Shown here: positions 7,385 through 12,277 of the stretch, one piece after another
Layout: every line of letters starts with the position of its first letter
How positions within the stretch are numbered: the first letter of the stretch is position 1
Source of the DNA: Deltaproteobacteria bacterium
Lineage (GTDB): Bacteria; Desulfobacterota; Desulfobacteria; Desulfobacterales; JAUVKB01
Direction of reading: 5' to 3'
Assembly (NCBI GenBank): GCA_030596405.1
Contig: JAUVKB010000047.1
Location: 1 to 12,277, forward strand
DNA: 12,277 nt
Position numbers and translations under genes: made by a program
Notes under the pieces: model-generated
Told to the model about the DNA's origin: nothing
The model's input: the letters and a program-made list of their open reading frames with translations, nothing else
Database searches by the model: none

Positions 7385-9547
7385 ATGCTGGATATTGTCA
7401 TAGTTAATTACAATAGCACGAATCTTTTGATAAACTGCCTTGGCTCCATAAAAAAATCGTTAAATGGCATTGATGCAAAAATCTTTGTTCAGGACAATGC
7501 TTCCACCGATGGTATCGACAGAATAGCATCAAAGTTCCCTGAAGTAATCCTTACAAAAAATTACCAAAACTTGGGGTTTGCAAAGGCCGTCAATCAAGGT
7601 TTGAAGCAGGGGACGGGCGATTATGTTATTCTCGTAAATCCCGACACACATGTAATAGACGGCCTGTTTGAAAAATGTTTGGCCTTTATGCGGGACAACC
7701 CGGATGTCGGCTTAATGGGCCCGAAAATTCTTGACATAGACGGCAGGCTGCAAAATTCCGCCAGGTCGTTTCCCACTTCGTTGACCGCTATTTTTGGAAG
7801 ATCTTCACTCCTTTCCAAATGGTTCCCTAAAAATCCGATTACTTCCCGAAATCTGTTAAGTTTAAGGTCTGACGGGAGAACTCCCATGGAGGTAGACTGG
7901 GTCTCCGGCGCATGCATGATGGTAAGAAGAAAAGCGATTCTGGATACAGGATTGCTGGATGAGCGTTTTTTCATGTACTGGGAGGATGCGGACTGGTGCA
8001 GGCGTATGTGGCAAAATGGATGGAAAGTGGTCTATTTCCCCGGGCCGTCTATTGTTCATTACATTGGAGGAAGCAGTGAGAGCAATATATTGCGCTCTGT
8101 TACAGAGTTTCACAAGAGCGTATACCGTTTTTTTGAAAAATATTTGAGGCCGTCTCATTCATTTTTAAAACCTATTGTTTTTATAGGTATTTATATTCGT
8201 TTTTGTACTGTACTTTTTATGCAGCTTGTTCGAAAATCGTTTAATATTTTCAAAAATAGACATGCTCATAAGAAGATCTCTGCCATTACGCCGGTAACCG
8301 GGCAGAAAGACAAAATAAAAATTTTAAGAGTAATATCGCGTTTGAATGTTGGCGGGCCGGCTATTCATGTTCATCAATTAACGCAGGGCTTGAATCCGGA
8401 AAAATTTGATTCAAAACTTGTTGCCGGCAAAGTTTCTCCACAAGAAGGGGACATGAGTTACATTATTGATCCTTTGGACAAGAAACCGGTTTATGTGCCG
8501 GAGCTGCAAAGGGAGATCAGTCCTGTTGAGGATTTCAAAGCGCTGGTTAAAATTTTTAAAATTTTGCAAAACGACAAGCCCGACATTGTGCACACACACA
8601 CCGCAAAGGCGGGTTTTATCGCCAGGCTTGCGACATTGATATATAACAGTTTTTACCGCCGGAATATACATACGGCGCATACTTTTCACGGCAATGTCTT
8701 TGAAGGTTATTTTGGCAGGACGATATCGCTTATTTATATAACTATTGAACGTCTGTTGGCAAAAACAACGGATGTTATCATCGCCATAAGCGATTCCCAG
8801 AAAACGGATCTTGTTAAGAAATACCGGATTGCTGATGGTAACAAGATAAAAAAAGTGGGGCTGGGGTTTGATCTAACACCTTTTATTAACTGCAAGGCAT
8901 TAAAAGGACAGCTCAGGCATGAATTGAATATAAGCGATGATACGCTGTTAATCGGTATTGTCGGACGTCTGGCGCCGATAAAAAATCATTTGATGTTTTT
9001 TAATGCAGCAAGGATTTTTCTTGAACAAAATTCAAAAATCAAGGTTAAATTCGTTGTAGTTGGAGACGGTGAGTTAAGAAATCGGCTGGGATCCTATTGC
9101 AGGAAACAGGGCTTGACCGGTCACGTCTGTTTTTGTGGATGGTTGAAAGATGTGGCTAAAGTATATGCGGATTTGGATATACTTGCTCTTACATCCATAA
9201 ATGAAGGCACACCTCTTTCCATTATTGAAGCAATGGCCTCAATGGTCACTGTGATTGCGACCGACGCCGGCGGTGTTGTTGACCTTCTGGGGCATTATAA
9301 CGGTTTGTCTTTATCTAATGGTTTTAAAGTTTGCAAGCGTGGTATCCTTTGCAGAAAAGATGACCCGTCAGGTTTTGCCGCCGGTCTGAAATATCTTGCA
9401 GATGATGCAGGGGATTGCGAAAAAGAAAAAATTGCAGGCAGAGCGCGTCTTTTTGTGGAACAAAAATATTCAAGAAAACGCCTTTTGCACGATATTGATA
9501 TGCTTTATGACGGTTTGGTAAATGGAAAAATGACACGGGAGAACTAA
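7385..9547 (+). CDS. GT2-GT4 fusion glycosyltransferase
   Basis: A 720-aa bifunctional glycosyltransferase, probably for O-antigen or exopolysaccharide assembly at the inner membrane. The N-terminal GT2 domain (1-about 255) resembles rhamnosyltransferases: LDIVIVNYNS (2-11), VQDNASTDG (35-43), NLGFAKAVNQG (62-72), the metal/nucleotide motif VNPDT (84-88) and MYWEDADWCRRMWQNGW (197-213). A hydrophobic helix (about 259-284) looks like the usual membrane-associated end of such enzymes. It is followed by a short linker (290-310). The GT4 domain (311-715, GT-B fold) begins IKILRVISRLNVGGPAIHV and has HTHTAKAGF (403-411), IVGRLAPIKNH (525-535), VVVGDG (557-562) and the E-x7-E motif at Glu607/Glu615. 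No stop or in-frame ATG lies at the junction, so this is a single protein. The ATG at 7385 follows a 159-bp gap with only a weak A/G-rich ribosome-binding site. Sugars are not predictable from sequence alone. Confidence 0.87.
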   Translation: MLDIVIVNYNSTNLLINCLGSIKKSLNGIDAKIFVQDNASTDGIDRIASKFPEVILTKNYQNLGFAKAVNQGLKQGTGDYVILVNPDTHVIDGLFEKCLAFMRDNPDVGLMGPKILDIDGRLQNSARSFPTSLTAIFGRSSLLSKWFPKNPITSRNLLSLRSDGRTPMEVDWVSGACMMVRRKAILDTGLLDERFFMYWEDADWCRRMWQNGWKVVYFPGPSIVHYIGGSSESNILRSVTEFHKSVYRFFEKYLRPSHSFLKPIVFIGIYIRFCTVLFMQLVRKSFNIFKNRHAHKKISAITPVTGQKDKIKILRVISRLNVGGPAIHVHQLTQGLNPEKFDSKLVAGKVSPQEGDMSYIIDPLDKKPVYVPELQREISPVEDFKALVKIFKILQNDKPDIVHTHTAKAGFIARLATLIYNSFYRRNIHTAHTFHGNVFEGYFGRTISLIYITIERLLAKTTDVIIAISDSQKTDLVKKYRIADGNKIKKVGLGFDLTPFINCKALKGQLRHELNISDDTLLIGIVGRLAPIKNHLMFFNAARIFLEQNSKIKVKFVVVGDGELRNRLGSYCRKQGLTGHVCFCGWLKDVAKVYADLDILALTSINEGTPLSIIEAMASMVTVIATDAGGVVDLLGHYNGLSLSNGFKVCKRGILCRKDDPSGFAAGLKYLADDAGDCEKEKIAGRARLFVEQKYSRKRLLHDIDMLYDGLVNGKMTREN

Positions 9548-9552
9548 AAAGG

Positions 9553-11508
9553 TCACTCGCAGCCGTCAGAAATCTTGACCATCATCCATCGCTCCCACCA
9601 CATCTGCCACATTAACAGACCCCACAACCGGTGCTGATGATTAAATTTTCCGGAAATATGTTCTTTGAGCATTTTTTCAACAAGGTTTGGGCAAAAAAAA
9701 CTATCTTTACTAATTTTTGCAGGTGAAAGGTAGTCCTGCAGCATCTCTTTTAAATCGGTTCTTAACCAATGCTCGACTGGAACACCAAAACCCATCTTTG
9801 GTCTTTCATAGAGATTTTGCGGCAGATAACGGGCAAGAAGTTTTTTTAAGAGGTATTTTCCGGTTCCGTTTTTAAATTTCAAGTTTTCAGGCAAGCATGA
9901 GCAAAATTCCAGAACCCTGTGATCCAGCAAAGGGGTCCTGACTTCCAGGCCAAAAGCCATACTGGCCCTGTCCACCTTTGTCAGTAAATCATCCGGCAAA
10001 TAAGTTTTTTGATCAATACGCATAAGACGTTCCAGCAGGGGCTCGTTTTTGCTGCCGGAAAACAATCTTTCATAACTGCTGTGAGGTAATTTACGGCCAC
10101 ATAACTGCTCTATCATATCTTTCGGCCAGATATTGATCGTCATGCGATACAGCTCTGCAATGCTGGTTTTTTCCAACTGACTTAACAACTTTTGCCACTT
10201 GTCCACAAAATTTGCCACCTGAAAGCGTTGAGGAAGTCCGGAACGGATCATATAATAAAATGAACTGATTAACTCAGGAGGTATTGTATTTAATATAAGG
10301 GCAAGCGCTTTTTTTATCTTGACGGGAAGCCGGCTGAAGCTGTTAACCATTGTTCTTGTCATCCAGTATCTGACATATCCTGCAAATTGTTCATCGCCAC
10401 CATCTCCTGAAAGAGCTACTGTTACCTGGGATCTGGTCAGACGGCTTAATAAAACAGTTGGAATCGCTGAAGAATCTGCAAAGGGTTCATCATAGATTTC
10501 CGGAAGACTTGCTACGGTTTCCAGGGACTCTTTTGAACTTACATAGAGTTCGGTATGATCAGTACCCAAGTATTGTGCAACTTTTTTGGCCCAGGGAGCC
10601 TCGTTATAGGCCTGCTCTTCAAATCCAATACAAAATGTATTAACAGGAGAAGTGGATATTTTTTGCATAAGAGCAACAACCACTGAAGAATCAATTCCGC
10701 CACTTAGCAAAGCACCAAGCGGGACATCACTTATAAGTCTGTCTGAAACAGCCTGGGTAAGCACATCATCCAGGCTATCCAAACAACTTGGCTCATCAGT
10801 AAATAATCTGTTCTTTGATTGACTTGCACATGGTAATTCCCAATAACTTTTAACTCTCAGGTCTTTAAATTTATAAATTATATACTGGCCGGGTAATAAT
10901 TTGAAAGTATTTCTAAAAACAGTCTCAGGAGCTGGAATATACTGATAATGCAAAAACAGTGGCAGGGCATTGGAATTTATCTCTTTCGGAAAAGACCGAA
11001 AAGCCATTAGCGCCTTTAATTCAGATGCAAAAATAAATTTTCCGGCATTATAATAATAGTAAAGGGGTTTTATTCCAAGACGATCCCTAGCTAAGAAAAG
11101 TTGCTGTTTTCTGCGATCCCAAATTGCAAGGGCAAACATGCCTACAAAACGCTTTAGACAATCTATCCCCCATTGAAGATATGCTTTTAGAATCACTTCC
11201 GTATCTGAAACGCCCTTAAAGCTATGGCCGCACCCCTCTAAGATATTGCGAATCTCCATAAAATTATAGACTTCACCATTATAAACAATATGCACACTTC
11301 CATCATCACTGGACATAGGCTGTCTACCGTTCGGAGAAAGGTCAATCACTGAGAGTCGCCTGTGCCCCATTCCTAAATCGTTCTTTTGGTCAAAAAAAAG
11401 GCCCGAATCATCAGGACCACGATTTGCGAGGGTTGATACAGCACAGGGAAGATCATCACACAACGATTGAAAAGATTTTTCTGCTCTAAAACCAACTATA
11501 CCGCACAT
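9553..11508 (-). CDS. asnB: Glutamine-dependent asparagine synthase-type amidotransferase (AsnB family)
   Basis: Two-domain enzyme that releases ammonia from glutamine and, after ATP activation (adenylation), makes an amide from a carboxylate. The length is 651 aa, typical of the longer AsnB proteins found in polysaccharide loci. The frame extends to a TTG at 11523, but the ATG at 11508 places the nucleophile Cys at position 2 (MCGIVGF), as the class II amidotransferase mechanism requires. Other motifs are LANRGPDDSG (27-36), GHRRLSVID (48-56), NGEVYN (77-82), SDTEVILKAY (101-110) and RDRLGIKPLYY (141-151). The synthetase half has the PP-loop LSGGIDSS (268-275), ALSGDGGDE (365-373), and DDLLTKVDRASM followed by EVRTPLLDH (506-530). 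It could make asparagine, or amidate a uronic acid or peptide substituent of a surface glycan; the neighbours favour a glycan role without proving it. The gene lies 54 bp behind the methyltransferase and is probably co-transcribed. Confidence 0.92.
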   Translation of the reverse strand: MCGIVGFRAEKSFQSLCDDLPCAVSTLANRGPDDSGLFFDQKNDLGMGHRRLSVIDLSPNGRQPMSSDDGSVHIVYNGEVYNFMEIRNILEGCGHSFKGVSDTEVILKAYLQWGIDCLKRFVGMFALAIWDRRKQQLFLARDRLGIKPLYYYYNAGKFIFASELKALMAFRSFPKEINSNALPLFLHYQYIPAPETVFRNTFKLLPGQYIIYKFKDLRVKSYWELPCASQSKNRLFTDEPSCLDSLDDVLTQAVSDRLISDVPLGALLSGGIDSSVVVALMQKISTSPVNTFCIGFEEQAYNEAPWAKKVAQYLGTDHTELYVSSKESLETVASLPEIYDEPFADSSAIPTVLLSRLTRSQVTVALSGDGGDEQFAGYVRYWMTRTMVNSFSRLPVKIKKALALILNTIPPELISSFYYMIRSGLPQRFQVANFVDKWQKLLSQLEKTSIAELYRMTINIWPKDMIEQLCGRKLPHSSYERLFSGSKNEPLLERLMRIDQKTYLPDDLLTKVDRASMAFGLEVRTPLLDHRVLEFCSCLPENLKFKNGTGKYLLKKLLARYLPQNLYERPKMGFGVPVEHWLRTDLKEMLQDYLSPAKISKDSFFCPNLVEKMLKEHISGKFNHQHRLWGLLMWQMWWERWMMVKISDGCE

Positions 11509-11515
11509 AATTTTA

Positions 11516-11521
11516 CTTACC
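11516..11521 (-). promoter_or_regulatory. Ribosome-binding site supporting the internal asnB start
   Basis: Read on the minus strand the bases are GGTAAG, 7 bases ahead of the ATG at 11508-11506. The match to Shine-Dalgarno is partial. The site overlaps the upstream TTG (11523) candidate start, so it favours the ATG that gives Cys2. Confidence 0.5.
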
Positions 11522-11562
11522 AAATTTCAGGATATTATTATTTTTGGAATATGACACAAATC

Positions 11563-12277
11563 TTATCTTAAACTTCTTTTCCTTGCCAATACTACCATCC
11601 CGCTTAATTGCCGCAGCAAGCTTCTCTTTATCCACATAGAGATCGGCAAACCATCTAAAAGTTTCCCTTTCCAGGTTCTTCCTGATTTTCCAACACGAAA
11701 CCTCAAATAATCATCTTCCAAAGATTCAAATGAGAGGTACTTTTCAAAAATAAATCTGAGATCCTTGCGGGTGCGGTACCATGTATTTACGTCCAGCCAA
11801 TCCAAAAAATCGCCGGCCCATTTCCCCTTAGATCTCTCATCCTTAAAATAGCCCAGCCCTAACCACCTGAAAAACCAGGCATAAAAGAATCTAATGCCCT
11901 TTGTGTTTTTTGGAAACCAATGGAGCAAAGGTATACCACAATGCCCTTCTCTGAAGACGCCTTTTGAAGGGAAAATGTGAACGGATATACCTCCAGGCTT
12001 AAGAACTCTGCAAATCTCATTAAGGGTCTGCTCAATGTCCTCAACATGCTCCATAACCTGGTTACTGGAAATAAAATCAAAATAATCATCCGGAAACGGG
12101 ATTACCCCATTTTCGATCTTTTTCACAACATTACCAAGCAAACCTTTTTTTTCGACCTCTTTGCTGACATCGCCACCTTCATAAAAAACTTCTGCGCCGT
12201 AATAAGAAAGCCCTTGCTTTCTTCCAGATTCAACAAGGTCTCCGGCGCCACAACCAAAATCCAGACAATTTCCCTTA
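11563..12277 (-). CDS. Class I SAM-dependent methyltransferase (5' partial)
   Basis: Methyltransferase with a Rossmann-type fold; the N-terminus lies beyond the right edge. The minus-strand frame stays open from 12276, so the TTG at 12141 is only an internal codon. The 45 codons upstream of it carry SAM motif I, LDFGCGAGD (from about 12264 to 12238), followed by GAEVFYEGGD, the expected second strand with an acidic end. Downstream are a post-motif region with the acidic/aromatic pattern IPFPDDYFDFISSNQVMEHV (about 12105-12046) and motif III-like CRVLKPGG (about 12015-11992), the methyltransferase_11/23 pattern. The C-terminal part (from about 11960) is Trp/Arg/Lys-rich and lacks recognisable motifs; it may define the substrate. 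In this setting a sugar, lipid-carrier or glycan-end methylation is plausible; the substrate is unknown. 237 residues are visible, and only a short N-terminal piece is probably missing. Confidence 0.85.
   Translation of the reverse strand, partial: KGNCLDFGCGAGDLVESGRKQGLSYYGAEVFYEGGDVSKEVEKKGLLGNVVKKIENGVIPFPDDYFDFISSNQVMEHVEDIEQTLNEICRVLKPGGISVHIFPSKGVFREGHCGIPLLHWFPKNTKGIRFFYAWFFRWLGLGYFKDERSKGKWAGDFLDWLDVNTWYRTRKDLRFIFEKYLSFESLEDDYLRFRVGKSGRTWKGKLLDGLPISMWIKRSLLRQLSGMVVLARKRSLR

Noticed and set aside
7621..7974. 117-aa open frame on the minus strand
   Set aside because: It is antisense to the conserved GT2 motifs of the 7385-9547 gene and has no recognisable domain.
11509..11523. TTG start of asnB at 11523
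   Set aside because: It would put five residues before MCGIVGF and bury the nucleophile Cys, which must be at the mature N-terminus; the ATG at 11508 is better.
11532..11559. Possible -35/-10 pair (TTGTGT, 16 bases, TAATAT) on the minus strand ahead of asnB
   Set aside because: Both boxes match the consensus only partly and the region is AT-rich; asnB is close enough to the methyltransferase to be co-transcribed.

Overview
The window looks like a Gram-negative chromosome, most likely a sulfate-reducing or related member of the Desulfobacterota (old Deltaproteobacteria). The basis is the gene order ftsE - ftsX - coiled-coil/LytM gene - ctpA - YibQ-like gene, together with moderate-GC coding sequence and mixed ATG/TTG starts. 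The lineage is inferred from gene order and protein style; no marker RNA is present.

Left half (1-5414, + strand): a tightly packed cell-division and envelope operon. ftsE (5' end cut by the window edge) overlaps ftsX by 17 bp. Next comes an EnvC-type murein hydrolase activator with an N-terminal SH3-like domain and a catalytically degenerate LytM domain, then a C-terminal processing protease (CtpA, S41), then a membrane-anchored divergent polysaccharide deacetylase (YibQ family). A coherent reading is that FtsEX transmits ATP hydrolysis through the inner membrane to the periplasmic coiled-coil/LytM protein, which switches on septal amidases. CtpA and the YibQ-like protein would act in the same compartment on wall enzymes or glycans.

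Middle (5399-9547, + strand): two large multidomain glycosyltransferases. The first is a tandem GT2-GT2 protein whose start overlaps the end of the yibQ-like gene by 16 bp, so it is probably co-translated with the division operon. After a 159-bp gap comes a GT2-GT4 fusion. Both look like surface-polysaccharide or O-antigen assembly enzymes.

Right part (9553-12277, - strand): an AsnB-type glutamine-dependent amidotransferase and, upstream of it, a SAM-dependent methyltransferase cut by the right edge. They converge on the glycosyltransferases with only 5 bp between stop codons. This is the usual content of a polysaccharide biosynthesis island, which here abuts the conserved division operon.

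No tRNA, rRNA, CRISPR array, insertion sequence or integrase was seen. There is no gene-free stretch longer than 300 bases. I did not find a clearly new system. The most notable points are the SH3b/degenerate-LytM activator with no ATG start, the two double-domain glycosyltransferases, and the join between division and polysaccharide genes.
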